DNA of 64,000 nucleotides from Chlamydiota bacterium (GCA_016178055.1 JACOUC010000003.1:40478-104477), one strand, 5' to 3'; counted from the first letter of the stretch, positions 16,465-25,692 are shown. Notes: a model not told the origin generated them from the letters alone. Numbers and translations: made by a program.

Positions 16465-17529
16465 TTATTCCAAATGCTCGTCTCTTAACATCTTTCGAAT
16501 CAAATCCGCCCTCTTCTCATCCCGATCTTTCTGGGAAAGTTTTTTCCCAAGGATTTTCTGTACATGAGCCGGCTGAGTGAGTAAAAAAAGTTCATTGACC
16601 ACTTTAAGGTCCACCCCTTTTAATACCCCTAGCTCAATCCCTGTTCTTAACGTGCTTAGAAGATTCATGGCTTCCGACGAACTAATTTGATGGGCATATT
16701 TTAAAACCCCAAAAGCTCGGCCAATACGATCCTGAATTTTCGGAAAATCCTTTTTAAGCAATGCCTTGCGAGCACTCCTCTCATGCTCAATAACTTGTTT
16801 AATAATTTTCTCTAACTTTTGGACAATTTCCTCTTCCTTTTTCCCAAGCGTTAATTGATTAGAGATTTGAAATAAATTTCCAGAAGCCTCAGATCCTTCC
16901 CCATACCAACCTCGAACGGTCAAGCCTAATTTCGTCACGGCCTGCAAAACTTGATCAATTTGACGCAGCATCACAAGACCCGGTAAATGCATCATCACCG
17001 AAGCCCGAATCCCTGACCCTACATTGGTTGGACAAGCCGTGAGATAACCAAACTGAGGAGAATAGGCATACTCCAAATCCTTCTCTAAAAGATCATCTAC
17101 TTTATTGACCAAATCAAGGGCATTCATCAACTGAAAACCCGACATCAAGACCTGAAGCCGCAAGTGATCCTCTTCATTGATCATAATACTCACCTGTTCA
17201 TCTGCGCTGATGGTCACAGCCCGATACTCTTTGGCTTGAGCATGTTCGCGACTGATCAAATGCCTCTCAAGCAAAATTTTTCTTTCAATCTCCGAAAGAT
17301 CCTCGAATCGAATCAAGAGGTATTTAGGCGAAGGAGGATAATGACGAATCGCTTTTTCAATCGTTTCGAGCAATTCCTTAATTTCGTCTTCTGTCGCCCA
17401 ATGGGAAAATGGAAACCCAACGACATTGCGGGCCAGCCTCACACGGCTCGAAACCACAATGTCAGCATCGGGCCCGCTTCCTTCCAGCCATGCCGCAGTT
17501 TTACTGATCATGGTATCAATATCAATCAC
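16465..17529 (-). CDS. mcsB: Protein-arginine kinase McsB
   Basis: 354 aa. Phosphagen-kinase fold: SSRVRLARNVVGFPFS at about 26-41 and the ATP-site arginines, EDHLRLQ at about 120 with the catalytic glutamate region, and NVGSGIRASVMMHLPGL at about 168-184. McsB phosphorylates protein arginines, marking proteins for ClpCP in Gram-positive bacteria. It is translationally coupled to mcsA (GTGA overlap at 17526-17529). Start is GTG at 17529; an in-frame ATG at 17511 would be shorter. No clpC or ctsR lies nearby, unlike the Bacillus operon; the gene is directly followed by a MITE-like element. Confidence 0.92.
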   Translation of the reverse strand: MIDIDTMISKTAAWLEGSGPDADIVVSSRVRLARNVVGFPFSHWATEDEIKELLETIEKAIRHYPPSPKYLLIRFEDLSEIERKILLERHLISREHAQAKEYRAVTISADEQVSIMINEEDHLRLQVLMSGFQLMNALDLVNKVDDLLEKDLEYAYSPQFGYLTACPTNVGSGIRASVMMHLPGLVMLRQIDQVLQAVTKLGLTVRGWYGEGSEASGNLFQISNQLTLGKKEEEIVQKLEKIIKQVIEHERSARKALLKKDFPKIQDRIGRAFGVLKYAHQISSSEAMNLLSTLRTGIELGVLKGVDLKVVNELFLLTQPAHVQKILGKKLSQKDRDEKRADLIRKMLRDEHLE

Positions 17530-18023
17530 GAATGCCTCCGCTTGGCTTCTTTTAATTCTTTGATACGGTCTCTGAGTCGAGCAGCATCTTCAAAGGCCTC
17601 ACGGGTAATCGCCTTCGTCAGCTCATCCTCTAAAGTCTTTAACTCTGTTTCCTGAGAGGTATGTTTTGACCAACGTTTGGGCACCTTACCGACATGGCGA
17701 GAGGCCTTATGAATGGCCTCAAAGAGAGGCTTCAAAAAATCCTGAAAGGCCACATAGCATTCTGGACAGCCAAATCGGCCAATGTCCTTGAACTCCCGAT
17801 AGGTCATGCCACATCGAGAGCACTCTTGGGTCCCATGGGCTATTTCAGTTTCTTCAATTTCCGCCAGGCCGCTTAAAAGATCTGAGACAGAGAATTTGGA
17901 ATAAATATCAATCCCTTTCCCTTTGGCACAGCCTTCACATAGATTGATCTTGACCATCTGATTATTAACAATCTCAGTATAATGAACTGTGGCTTTTTTC
18001 TTTTGACAGACTTCACATTGCAT
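17526..18023 (-). CDS. mcsA: McsA-type zinc-binding activator of McsB
   Basis: 165 aa from ATG at 18021-18023 (GGAG 10 nt upstream; a TTG at 18032 in the same frame is too close to that site). Zinc-binding pairs CEVC, CEGC, CSRC and CPEC lie in the first 105 residues; a UVR domain (LEDELTKAITREAFEDAARLRDRIKELKEAKR) ends the protein. McsA activates the McsB arginine kinase and binds zinc. It overlaps mcsB by 4 bp. Confidence 0.9.
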   Translation of the reverse strand: MQCEVCQKKKATVHYTEIVNNQMVKINLCEGCAKGKGIDIYSKFSVSDLLSGLAEIEETEIAHGTQECSRCGMTYREFKDIGRFGCPECYVAFQDFLKPLFEAIHKASRHVGKVPKRWSKHTSQETELKTLEDELTKAITREAFEDAARLRDRIKELKEAKRRHS

Positions 18024-18045
18024 AAGGGACAAACTCCTGAATTAA

Positions 18046-18178
18046 AGTCAAAAATCAAAATGCAAAAATCAAAATGACAAATCAAAATCTAAAATGATCA
18101 CCCATGACAAGGACACAGAACCATTTTAATTTTTAATACGTCATTTTGCATTTTGATTTTTGATTTTTGATTTTCTCA
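18046..18178. repeat. Heptad-word inverted repeat (AAAATCA family)
   Basis: Left arm AAAGTCA, AAAATCA, AAATGCA, AAAATCA; right arm GTCATTT, TGCATTT, TGATTTT, TGATTTT, TGATTTT. The right arm enters ilvE and codes for its last ten residues and stop codon (18141-18173). Confidence 0.85.
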
Positions 18179-19040
18179 CCATCACTCCCTCCCGAGCAGT
18201 CAATTCCTTATAAGCCTTCGCAATCGCCAACGTATGACTTCCAGGCTTGCCATTTCCAATCACTCTTCCATCAATATTAACTACGGGAACAACCTCAGCT
18301 GCGGTTCCGGTGAGAAAACATTCATCGGCATTATACAAATCATGACGAGAAAGAGTCTGAGCTGAAACTTCAAATCCAAGAGGTAAAGCCAGATCCATCA
18401 CGGCATTTCGTGTGATCCCATCGAGAAATCCATTTTCCAAAGAGGGCGTCATCAGTTTTCCCTGCTTCAAAATAAAAATATTATCCCCCGTGCATTCGGC
18501 CACAAAACCATTTTGATTGAGCATAATGGCCTCCTGATAGCCCGCATGAAGCGCTTCAATCTTGGCCAGAATATTATTCAAATAATTGAGCGATTTTACC
18601 CTTGGGTTCACTCCCTCGGCCCAATTTCTGCGGGTGGCCACAGTAATAACGTGCATTCCATCTTGATAAGTCTCTTCGCTGTAAAGGGCAATCTTATCAA
18701 CAATGATAATGATCTGGGGACGAGAGCATTGATTGGGATCGAGTCCCAGAGAACCCACCCCCCGCGTCACCACCAGACGAATATAAGCATCATGATAAGG
18801 ATTTTCCAAAACAGAGGCTATCACTGCTTCGATGAGCTCTTTTTTAGACACAGGAATGGTGAGTAAAATTGTTTTGGCTGACTCATACAAACGATCCATG
18901 TGCTCCTCCAGCTTAAAAATCTTATTTTTATAAACCCGAATCCCCTCAAATACTCCATCCCCATACAAAAAACCATGGTCGTAAACAGAAATTTTTGCTT
19001 CCTCTTTTTTAAAGAACTGCCCATTGATATACACTTTCAT
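18141..19040 (-). CDS. ilvE: Branched-chain amino acid aminotransferase
   Basis: 299 aa from ATG at 19038-19040 (GAGGTG upstream). Class IV PLP aminotransferase: YDHGFLYGDGVFEGIRVY at about 20-37, the PLP lysine in VKSLNYLNNILAK at about 150-160, and TPSLENGFLDGITRNAV and ECFLTGTAAEVVPV towards the end. It interconverts Leu/Ile/Val and 2-oxo acids; D-alanine aminotransferase is a less likely alternative. The last residues KSKIKNQNAK are encoded by the AAAATCA heptad tract, so the native C-terminus was probably elsewhere. Confidence 0.88.
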   Translation of the reverse strand: MKVYINGQFFKKEEAKISVYDHGFLYGDGVFEGIRVYKNKIFKLEEHMDRLYESAKTILLTIPVSKKELIEAVIASVLENPYHDAYIRLVVTRGVGSLGLDPNQCSRPQIIIIVDKIALYSEETYQDGMHVITVATRRNWAEGVNPRVKSLNYLNNILAKIEALHAGYQEAIMLNQNGFVAECTGDNIFILKQGKLMTPSLENGFLDGITRNAVMDLALPLGFEVSAQTLSRHDLYNADECFLTGTAAEVVPVVNIDGRVIGNGKPGSHTLAIAKAYKELTAREGVMVRKSKIKNQNAK

Positions 19041-19069
19041 CGAATACACCTCTTTTTTGATTTCGAGAA

Positions 19070-19152
19070 GAGTCCATGGTCCACGGTCCACAGTCCACAG
19101 AAATAAACTCTTCCTTTTAAACTATCGACTGTCGACTGTGGACTGTCGACTA
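19070..19152. repeat. Heptad-word inverted repeat (GTCCACG/GTCGACT)
   Basis: Left arm GTCCATG, GTCCACG, GTCCACA, GTCCACA; right arm ATCGACT, GTCGACT, GTGGACT, GTCGACT. It separates ilvE from lolD. Confidence 0.82.
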
Positions 19153-19212
19153 TTTTCATTCACTTATGTGGACAAAACATTTGCTGAACAAATTATAACA
19201 CAATCCTTACTC

Positions 19213-19899
19213 TTAGCCTTGAATCGTTCCATCCTTCAAATAAAGCACCCGATCGGCCCTTTTTAAAAACTCAGGATTATGTGTGACCATCAAAATGGAA
19301 AGACCTTGAGTTTTTCTTAAATTTTCTAAGAGATCTAGAATCGCCTCTCCGTTTGCCGCATCCAAGTTCCCTGTCGGCTCGTCGGCTAGCAGAATTTGAG
19401 GCCGATTCATCAAAGCCCTCGCAATTGCAATTCGCTGCTGTTCTCCCCCTGAAAGTTCCTGAGGACGATGGAGTTTTCGATTGGCTAAACCCATCAGCTC
19501 AAAAAGCTCATCCATCCTTTTTAATGCATCTTTGGAGAGACGATGCTGAGAAAGTAAAACCGGCAGAAAAATATTTTCATAAGCCGTCAGTTCAGGCAAG
19601 AGATGATAAAATTGAAAAATAAATCCAATATGCTGATTACGCAAAAGCGAAAGGGCACGATCCGAAAGCTGGGTCAAATCTTTCCCCAGGACAGAAATTC
19701 GACCTAAACTGATATCATCCAAACCTGCCACCAAATGAAGCAAGGTGCTTTTGCCACTCCCGGAAGGGCCCACGATCATGACAAACTCACCCTTATGAAG
19801 AGAAAAATTAATTTTTTTAAGAACCTCAACTGAATTTTTTCCTAAAAGAAAGGATTTTTTGACACCTTCAACTTTGATTAAGGAACAATCATCATTCAT
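19213..19899 (-). CDS. lolD: Lipoprotein-releasing ABC transporter ATPase
   Basis: 228 aa. Walker A GPSGSGKST at about 44-52, Q-loop FQFYHLLPELTAYEN, signature LSGGEQQRIAIARAL at about 143-157, Walker B ILLADEPTGNLD, H-loop VTHN. This is the MacB/LolD subfamily; LolCDE extracts lipoproteins from the inner membrane for LolA. It overlaps the permease gene by 8 bp, supporting one complex. Confidence 0.9.
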   Translation of the reverse strand: MNDDCSLIKVEGVKKSFLLGKNSVEVLKKINFSLHKGEFVMIVGPSGSGKSTLLHLVAGLDDISLGRISVLGKDLTQLSDRALSLLRNQHIGFIFQFYHLLPELTAYENIFLPVLLSQHRLSKDALKRMDELFELMGLANRKLHRPQELSGGEQQRIAIARALMNRPQILLADEPTGNLDAANGEAILDLLENLRKTQGLSILMVTHNPEFLKRADRVLYLKDGTIQG

Positions 19900-21145
19900 A
19901 TCGAATCGCTTCCACAGGCTTTAATCGAGCTGCTTGAAAGGCAGGATATAAGGCAGCCAAGAGGCTTAGTACTAAAGCAGACAGGGCAATGAGAAGAGAC
20001 TGCTTGATATCAATGAGCGCAGGAATTTTATCCAAATAATAAACATCTCTTGGAAAAAATTCGAATCCTGTCCACTTCTTCACTGCATTGGCAATGGGAT
20101 TTAAATTTAAAGAGAGAAAAATCCCCCCTGCAAAACCCAAAAAAGTTCCCACAGCCCCAATTAAAAACCCCTGAAATAGAAAAATCCTTAAAATAGATCC
20201 CGAGGTTGCACCTAAAGCCCTCAAAATGCCCACTTCCTTCACCTTTTCCATGACCATCATAATGAGACTTGACGAAATATTAAATGCGGCAACCAGAATA
20301 ATCAAAAGTAAAATCCAAAACATCATCCATTTCTCTGTGACAACGGCTCGAAATAAATTCTTATTCATCTCAAGCCAGGTTCTCACCAAAACCGTTTTTC
20401 CTATTTTGTCTTTAATCAACTGCTTGATTTGAAAAACATCACTTGAATCGCGAATATTCACACTGATCCCTGAAACAGATTTTCCTAAGGCGTAAAGCTC
20501 CTCGCCTAACTCAAGAGAAATATAAATGAGATTCAAGTCGTACTCATACATTCCGGAATCAAAAATACCCGTGACTTGAAAACGCAAGGCATGAGAAGAA
20601 AGCCCCAGGGGAGTAGGAATAGAAACAGGAGATAAAAGTTCTACCGTATCCCCTAATTTCAAATGAAAGAGATGTGCAAACTCATTTCCAATAATCATCC
20701 CCCTTTTCCTGGAGCCCGTATCAAAAGTAAATTTCCCTTGAGCGATATAAGATTGAATGGACGTCGTCCCCTCTTCTAAAAGGGGGTCAATCGCCCGAAT
20801 AAAAACCCCATAGACCTTTTCATGAACCCTGGCCAAGATCTGGCCTGAAACAAAAGGAGAAGCGGCTTCGACCTCAGGAAGTCCTTTAAGGAGATCCAAA
20901 ACTTTTTGGGGTTCCTCAATCGGATGATCTCCCCCGACGGTAATCGGAGAATAAACGCCTAAAACTCTTTTTTTTAAATCCCGATCAAAGCCACCCATGA
21001 CGGAAAGGACCACGATCAAAGCCATGACCCCCAAGGCAATTCCAAAAATAGAAAAAATATTAATCAGGGAAATCCATCGATGGCGATGACGACCTCGCAG
21101 GTATTTGACGCTGATAAATAAGGAAAATGGAAGACGTGTCAGCAT
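19892..21145 (-). CDS. lolC: Lipoprotein-releasing permease LolC/LolE
   Basis: 417 aa. One N-terminal membrane segment (IFSIFGIALGVMALIVVLSVM), a large periplasmic MacB-like domain (about 50-265), then three membrane segments near 275-300, 320-345 and 380-400, with the FtsX domain ending in the typical PAFQAARLKPVEAIRYE. Only one permease gene is present, so a homodimer (LolF-type arrangement) is possible. It follows lysS across a heptad tract. Confidence 0.88.
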   Translation of the reverse strand: MLTRLPFSLFISVKYLRGRHRHRWISLINIFSIFGIALGVMALIVVLSVMGGFDRDLKKRVLGVYSPITVGGDHPIEEPQKVLDLLKGLPEVEAASPFVSGQILARVHEKVYGVFIRAIDPLLEEGTTSIQSYIAQGKFTFDTGSRKRGMIIGNEFAHLFHLKLGDTVELLSPVSIPTPLGLSSHALRFQVTGIFDSGMYEYDLNLIYISLELGEELYALGKSVSGISVNIRDSSDVFQIKQLIKDKIGKTVLVRTWLEMNKNLFRAVVTEKWMMFWILLLIILVAAFNISSSLIMMVMEKVKEVGILRALGATSGSILRIFLFQGFLIGAVGTFLGFAGGIFLSLNLNPIANAVKKWTGFEFFPRDVYYLDKIPALIDIKQSLLIALSALVLSLLAALYPAFQAARLKPVEAIRYE

Positions 21146-21150
21146 AAGAT

Positions 21151-21258
21151 AAGTTAAAAGTTAAAAGTGAAAAGTGAAAAGTGAAAATAAAAAACTAAAA
21201 AAGTTTGGGGTCTTTGTTTTGAATTTTTCATTTTTAACTTTTCATTTTTAACTTTTTT
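21151..21258. repeat. Heptad-word inverted repeat (AGTTAAA/AGTGAAA)
   Basis: Left arm AGTTAAA, AGTTAAA, AGTGAAA x3; right arm TTTTTCA, TTTTTAA, CTTTTCA, TTTTTAA. It fills the lysS-lolC gap, and its right end touches the lysS stop codon. Confidence 0.82.
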
Positions 21259-22686
21259 TTACTCTGGCCTTAATTGCGGAAAGAGAACCACCTCTCGAAT
21301 CGATGGCGCTCCCGTTAGAATCATCACCAATCGATCAATGCCAATTCCTAATCCCCCCGCACAGGGCATTCCATATTCCAAGGCCCGTACAAAATCTAAA
21401 TCAGAATCCTTTCCTGATTCGCGTGTCTTTTCCTCAAAGCGCTTGGCTTGTTCAAGAGGGTCATTTAACTCAGAATAGGCATTGGCCACTTCCAACCCCT
21501 GAATAAAAAGTTCGAAGCGTTCTGCACGTGTCGGGTCTGTCAATTTAGTTTTTGCCAAGGGACAAAGCTCCAAGGGATAATCAATAATAAAAGTCGGTTG
21601 AATCAATTTTTCCTGGACCACCTTATCAAAAATTTCATTGATGACTTCCATGTTAGACCATTGGGGATCAACAAAAAGACCTAATCGCTTAGCCTCTGGA
21701 ATAGGATTTTCTAAAGGAAGGGCATCTAACCCTGCATGAATTTTAATCGCCTCAAAATAATCGAGACGCTGCCAGGGCAAATTAAATTTTAAAATTTCTT
21801 TTTCCCCTTGAATCTCTCGAGTTCCAATCACTTGATCGCACAAATTCAAAAAAAGATTCTCCGTCAAATTCATCATATCCTCGTAATCATCATAGGCGGA
21901 ATAAACCTCGAGCATGGTGAATTCAGGATTATGAAATCTAGAAAGACCTTCATTTCGAAAATTGCGATTAAGCTCATAAACCTTTTCAAGCCCGCCGACC
22001 AAGAGTCGTTTCAGATAAAGCTCGGGCGCAATTCTCAAATAAAGATCTGTGTCTAATGCCTCATGATGAGTCACAAAAGGTTTTGCAACAGCCCCTCCAG
22101 GAATGGCCTGCATCATCGGGGTCTCAACTTCTTGGAAATCAAGACTGTCTAAAAACTTTCTAACATGACGAATAATCCCGGAGCGAAGCTTAAAAAGTTT
22201 ACGAACTTCCCCATTAGAAATAAGATCGACATAGCGTTGACGATAGCGAATCTCAACATCTTTTAACCCATGCCATTTTTCAGGTAAAGGACGAAGCGAC
22301 TTGGAAAGAAAAACAAAATTTTTAACAAGGACCGTTATCTCGCCCGTATGGGTCTTAAAAAGTTCACCTTCGATCCCCAAAATATCGCCAATATCCACCT
22401 TCCCAAAAAGGGTAAAGAGTTCCTCTGCGATGAGATCTTTTTTGAGGTAAAATTGAATTTTCCCGCTGCGATCTTCCAAGTTGCCAAAAAGCGTCTTCCC
22501 ATGCCCCCGTAAAGCTATCACTCGCCCAGCCAATTTGACGGCTAAACCTTCATTAAAAGAACTCGAGCATTCAGAAAGTGAATGGCTTCTTACAAATTTT
22601 CGCCCATAAGGTTCAATGCCTTGAGAAAGAAGAAAGGAAAGTTTCTCTTTCCTTTGACGAAAATATTCATTTTCAACATCGCTCAT
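21259..22686 (-). CDS. lysS: Lysyl-tRNA synthetase, class II
   Basis: 475 aa, slightly short of typical (about 490-500). OB-fold anticodon-binding domain about 45-150; class II motif 1 at FLDSLDFQEVETPMMQ, motif 2 FRNEGLSRFHNPEFTMLE at about 240-257, motif 3 GLGIGIDRLVMILT at about 450-463. It charges tRNA-Lys. Start ATG at 22684-22686. Confidence 0.95.
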   Translation of the reverse strand: MSDVENEYFRQRKEKLSFLLSQGIEPYGRKFVRSHSLSECSSSFNEGLAVKLAGRVIALRGHGKTLFGNLEDRSGKIQFYLKKDLIAEELFTLFGKVDIGDILGIEGELFKTHTGEITVLVKNFVFLSKSLRPLPEKWHGLKDVEIRYRQRYVDLISNGEVRKLFKLRSGIIRHVRKFLDSLDFQEVETPMMQAIPGGAVAKPFVTHHEALDTDLYLRIAPELYLKRLLVGGLEKVYELNRNFRNEGLSRFHNPEFTMLEVYSAYDDYEDMMNLTENLFLNLCDQVIGTREIQGEKEILKFNLPWQRLDYFEAIKIHAGLDALPLENPIPEAKRLGLFVDPQWSNMEVINEIFDKVVQEKLIQPTFIIDYPLELCPLAKTKLTDPTRAERFELFIQGLEVANAYSELNDPLEQAKRFEEKTRESGKDSDLDFVRALEYGMPCAGGLGIGIDRLVMILTGAPSIREVVLFPQLRPE

Positions 22687-22818
22687 TAAAAACCCCTTTA
22701 AGCATTGGAATACAGCGTGAAAGCTTAGTATAGCGTAAGAAGGGTGTCAAGCACAGTCAACGAAAAATAACTCCTTCCCGCTTTGTTTCAAAATATGATA
22801 GTCTTTTCCAAAATTCAT

Positions 22819-24315
22819 ATGAAAAAATCTAGCCTGATCATAGCAATCGTTTTACTCGCTTTTGCCGGAACTTTTCTTAATGCTTATGCAGATGAAAGAA
22901 CTGATTTTTCTCTTCAGCAAGCCCTAGACCAAGCCCTTGAATCTAACTTATCTCTGAAAGTAGAACGAATATCTCCTCCCATTTCAAAATTAGATATCCA
23001 AAAAAACAAAGGCGTCTTTGATCCCAATTTTTCTTTAAAATCAAATTATGATGATGGCCGAACACCTCTAACCAAACAATATTCGATTGCAGCTGGAGGA
23101 CTTCTTCAAACCCAATCCAAAACCATGACTTCATTAGGTGAACTGAGAGGAAAAATTCCATTGGGAACCCAATATCTTTTGAATTTTAAATCCATTCGGG
23201 ACTCGAGCACCTTTAACCGATTTGACGCTGAATACAGTCAGGTCGCTTCATTCACGCTTATACAGCCTCTTCTAAAAGATTTTGGAACCGGCACCAACAC
23301 AGCCTGGATTCGGATATCGAAGAACAACTTCACAAGTTCCAAGTTAAAACTCAAACAAACGATCATCGATTTAGTGAGCCAGGTCGAGTCAACTTATTGG
23401 GACCTGGTTCTGGCACGTGAAGACCTCGAAGTGAAAAAAGAATCTTTGAAATTGGCCCAATCGCTTTTTGAACAGACTGAAACAAAAGCAAAAATTGGAA
23501 CGGTGTCTCCTTTAGAGGTTGTTCAGGCCCGTGCAGGAGTCGCCACCCGAGAAGAATCATTACTGCTTGCAGAGCAAGCCATTAAACTTCAAGAAAATAA
23601 TCTTAAGAAACTTTTATTTAAAGATATGCTCCTTCATCGAATGACCCAACCCATCCCAACTGAACAAGCTCAGCCTGAATACCACGAAGCATCCATTGAT
23701 GAAAGAATAAAATGGGCCCTGGAAAATCGACCCGACTTAAAACAAATGAAACTCGAACTTGAAAATCAAAATATTCTTTTGAAATACTATCAAAATCAAT
23801 CTCTTCCCCGTCTTGATCTTCAAGGGACACTCGGCTTGAATGGGCTCGGGGGTGGATTTGCCAACGCTCTCGATAACACCTTCAGTGAAGATAATCCCCT
23901 CTGGGGAGTCGGCATCAATGTGACTTATCCTTTAGGAAATAGAACTGAAAAAGCAAACGTTCAGCAAAGTAAACTCCAAATTAAAAAATCTCTTTTGGAA
24001 CTTAAAAAGCTAGAAGATAATATCATCATTGACACCGATACGCTCACCAGTCAGGTCGCCACGTTATGGAAGAAAATTCAGGCTTCCGCTCTCTCCAAAC
24101 AATATGCTGAAGAAGCCTTAAAGGCCGAACAAAAAAAATACGAGGCAGGAATCTCCACCAGCCATAATGTCCTAGATTTTGAAGAGGATCTTGCCATTGC
24201 GAAGTCTAATGAACTTCATTCACAAGTTGATTATATGAAGGCTTCAATCGAACTCGATCGAACCCAGGGAACGACTTTAGAGACAAATCATATTCATATT
24301 TTTGAAGAAGAATGA
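22819..24315 (+). CDS. TolC-like outer membrane efflux protein
   Basis: 498 aa if begun at the ATG 22819-22821, which gives a signal peptide (MKKSSLIIAIVLLAFAGTFLNAYA); a TTG at 22783 is also open and no ribosome site decides. Two OEP-type halves carry long coiled coils: VSQVESTYWDLVLAREDLEVKKESLKLA and LTSQVATLWKKIQ...YAEEALKAEQKKYEAG. The family forms trimeric channels of type I secretion and RND efflux. No membrane-fusion or pump gene is adjacent. The neighbour (TusA-like) overlaps its end. Confidence 0.85.
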   Translation: MKKSSLIIAIVLLAFAGTFLNAYADERTDFSLQQALDQALESNLSLKVERISPPISKLDIQKNKGVFDPNFSLKSNYDDGRTPLTKQYSIAAGGLLQTQSKTMTSLGELRGKIPLGTQYLLNFKSIRDSSTFNRFDAEYSQVASFTLIQPLLKDFGTGTNTAWIRISKNNFTSSKLKLKQTIIDLVSQVESTYWDLVLAREDLEVKKESLKLAQSLFEQTETKAKIGTVSPLEVVQARAGVATREESLLLAEQAIKLQENNLKKLLFKDMLLHRMTQPIPTEQAQPEYHEASIDERIKWALENRPDLKQMKLELENQNILLKYYQNQSLPRLDLQGTLGLNGLGGGFANALDNTFSEDNPLWGVGINVTYPLGNRTEKANVQQSKLQIKKSLLELKKLEDNIIIDTDTLTSQVATLWKKIQASALSKQYAEEALKAEQKKYEAGISTSHNVLDFEEDLAIAKSNELHSQVDYMKASIELDRTQGTTLETNHIHIFEEE

Positions 24316-24604
24316 TCACAAAATCAAAAATCAAAAGTCAAAAATCAAAATTAAGGTAGAAATTTATTTACAAAAAAACTCCGAAATTAAAAATCAACTC
24401 AATACCTTAGGGCTCTTGTGTCCTGAGCCCATCATTGAAACTGCAAAAAGAATAAAGAAAATAAAGAAGGGACAAGTCCTTGAAATCCTCTCAGATGATT
24501 GGGGAATGAAAACAGATCTCCCAGCCTGGTGCAAAAGTACCGGACACATTTTGATAGAGATTAAAGAAGAAAAGAATTATTTGAAATGTCAGGTTAAAAA
24601 ATGA
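24302..24604 (+). CDS. TusA/SirA-like sulfur carrier protein
   Basis: Up to 100 aa. The domain from about residue 32 reads LNTLGLLCPEPIIETAKRIKKIKKGQVLEILSDD, with the CPxP sulfur-carrier motif (Cys40) and a second half WCKSTGHILIEI as in TusA-family proteins. The first 20 residues (KIKNQKSKIKIK) are encoded by an AAAATCA heptad tract, so the annotated N-terminus is doubtful. No good start lies between it and the domain; TTG at 24302 is the only outer option. Sulfur transfer for tRNA or cofactor modification is inferred. Confidence 0.72.
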   Translation: MKKNDHKIKNQKSKIKIKVEIYLQKNSEIKNQLNTLGLLCPEPIIETAKRIKKIKKGQVLEILSDDWGMKTDLPAWCKSTGHILIEIKEEKNYLKCQVKK

Positions 24605-24690
24605 AGAATGAAAAATGAAAAATTGAATACCACAAACGTTTTTAATTTTTTTACTTCTTACTTTTTACTTCTTACTTTTTACTTTTAATT
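24601..24690. repeat. Heptad-word inverted repeat (ATGAAAA/TTACTTT)
   Basis: Left arm ATGAAGA, ATGAAAA, ATGAAAA; right arm TTACTTC, TTACTTT, TTACTTC, TTACTTT, TTACTTT. It lies between the convergent TusA-like and endonuclease V genes and contributes the last codons of the latter (KVKSKK). Confidence 0.78.
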
Positions 24691-25345
24691 GTCCCACCCA
24701 TCGATCCGCCTCACGGGTTGGTTTAGGAATACGATATCCATCACAAAAGGAAAGCACGAAATCAACGGCGCTCTTGTGATTCATTTGATGACCAGGAGAC
24801 ACAAAAATAGGTCGAACTCCTTTTCTTGTTCTTAAGACGACACCCACTTGTTTTTCTTGATCAATCAAAGGCGAAAAGCATCCTTTGTCTATCCCCGGCT
24901 CGTGGTAGGTCCCTATCAACCGTGATTTTGCACATCCAATGGTTGGCTTATCTAAAATAATTCCAAGATGACTTGCAATCCCTAATCCCCTAGGATGGGA
25001 AATCCCTTGACCATCAAAAAAGACTAAATCAGGTTCATGTTTTAAAAGTTGAAAAGCCTTTAATAAAATAGGCCCTTCGCGAAAGGCCAACAAGCCAGGA
25101 ATATAAGGAAACGAAATTTTTGACCGTGCAAAGACTCTCTCCAACTCGATACCATCTCGCAAACGATAGATAATAATCCCTGCAATCCCTTCTTCCCTAT
25201 CAAGATCGAGCGCAATATCCGACCCGGCAACGGTTTCAACATTTTTAGGTCCATCGCTAAGTATGACCTGACGTGCTAAATTCTTCTGAATCTCAAAAGC
25301 CTCCCGAGGGGAAACATTCCATGAATGAATTTCTTTAATTTTCAT
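24665..25345 (-). CDS. nfi: Endonuclease V
   Basis: 226 aa. Conserved acidic sites: GSDIALD (catalytic Asp about 43), the YIPGLLAFREGPILLKAFQLL helix, FFDGQGISHPRGLGIASHLG and the K-R segment GCAKSRLIG. Endonuclease V nicks DNA near deoxyinosine for repair. The VKSKK tail is heptad-tract derived. Confidence 0.93.
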   Translation of the reverse strand: MKIKEIHSWNVSPREAFEIQKNLARQVILSDGPKNVETVAGSDIALDLDREEGIAGIIIYRLRDGIELERVFARSKISFPYIPGLLAFREGPILLKAFQLLKHEPDLVFFDGQGISHPRGLGIASHLGIILDKPTIGCAKSRLIGTYHEPGIDKGCFSPLIDQEKQVGVVLRTRKGVRPIFVSPGHQMNHKSAVDFVLSFCDGYRIPKPTREADRWVGQLKVKSKK

Positions 25346-25365
25346 AACCTTCTTTTTGTAGCCAT

Positions 25366-25548
25366 CTAACCCGAATTTCTCATCACATTTCTACTCAGAG
25401 CGCCAATTCCGCCTCGTCTGCGTCGTCAGACTCGGTCGGCCACACTCAACATACTGTAAAGTATGCCTCGCATGTCCTCGGTCGTCAACCTCCCCTCCAA
25501 AGCGGACTTGACGGTCTCGCTACGAAATCTGATGAGAAATCCGGGCTA
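25366..25548. mobile_element. MITE-like element, family B
   Basis: Ends CTAACCCGAATTTCTCATCA and the complement of TGATGAGAAATCCGGGCTAA form about 20-bp terminal inverted repeats around a 140-bp GC-richer core with a CATACTGTAAAGTATG hairpin. No gene inside. The same terminal sequence flanks the IS110-type remnant at 15984-15999, so a common origin is possible. Confidence 0.72.
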
Positions 25549-25662
25549 AAGTAAATTTTTTATTTTTTCCTAATTTTACCTTCTTTAAATACATTCCTAA
25601 CTACTTACAGGAAAAGTAATTACAATACTATATCTTTTCATCAAATTTTTCCCAAAAAAAAA

Positions 25663-25692
25663 TTGACAACTCTATCATTTAAGTGCTACGCT
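25663..25692 (+). promoter_or_regulatory. Promoter of orphan riboswitch transcript
   Basis: TTGACA at 25663-25668 and TACGCT at 25687-25692, 18-bp spacer, on the strand and at the distance expected for the aptamer at 25735. Confidence 0.6.

Noticed and set aside
19041..19091. Upstream extension of IlvE (17 residues)
   Set aside because: It is read from the GTCCACG heptad tract; the ATG at 19040 has a proper GAGGTG site and the family start sequence.
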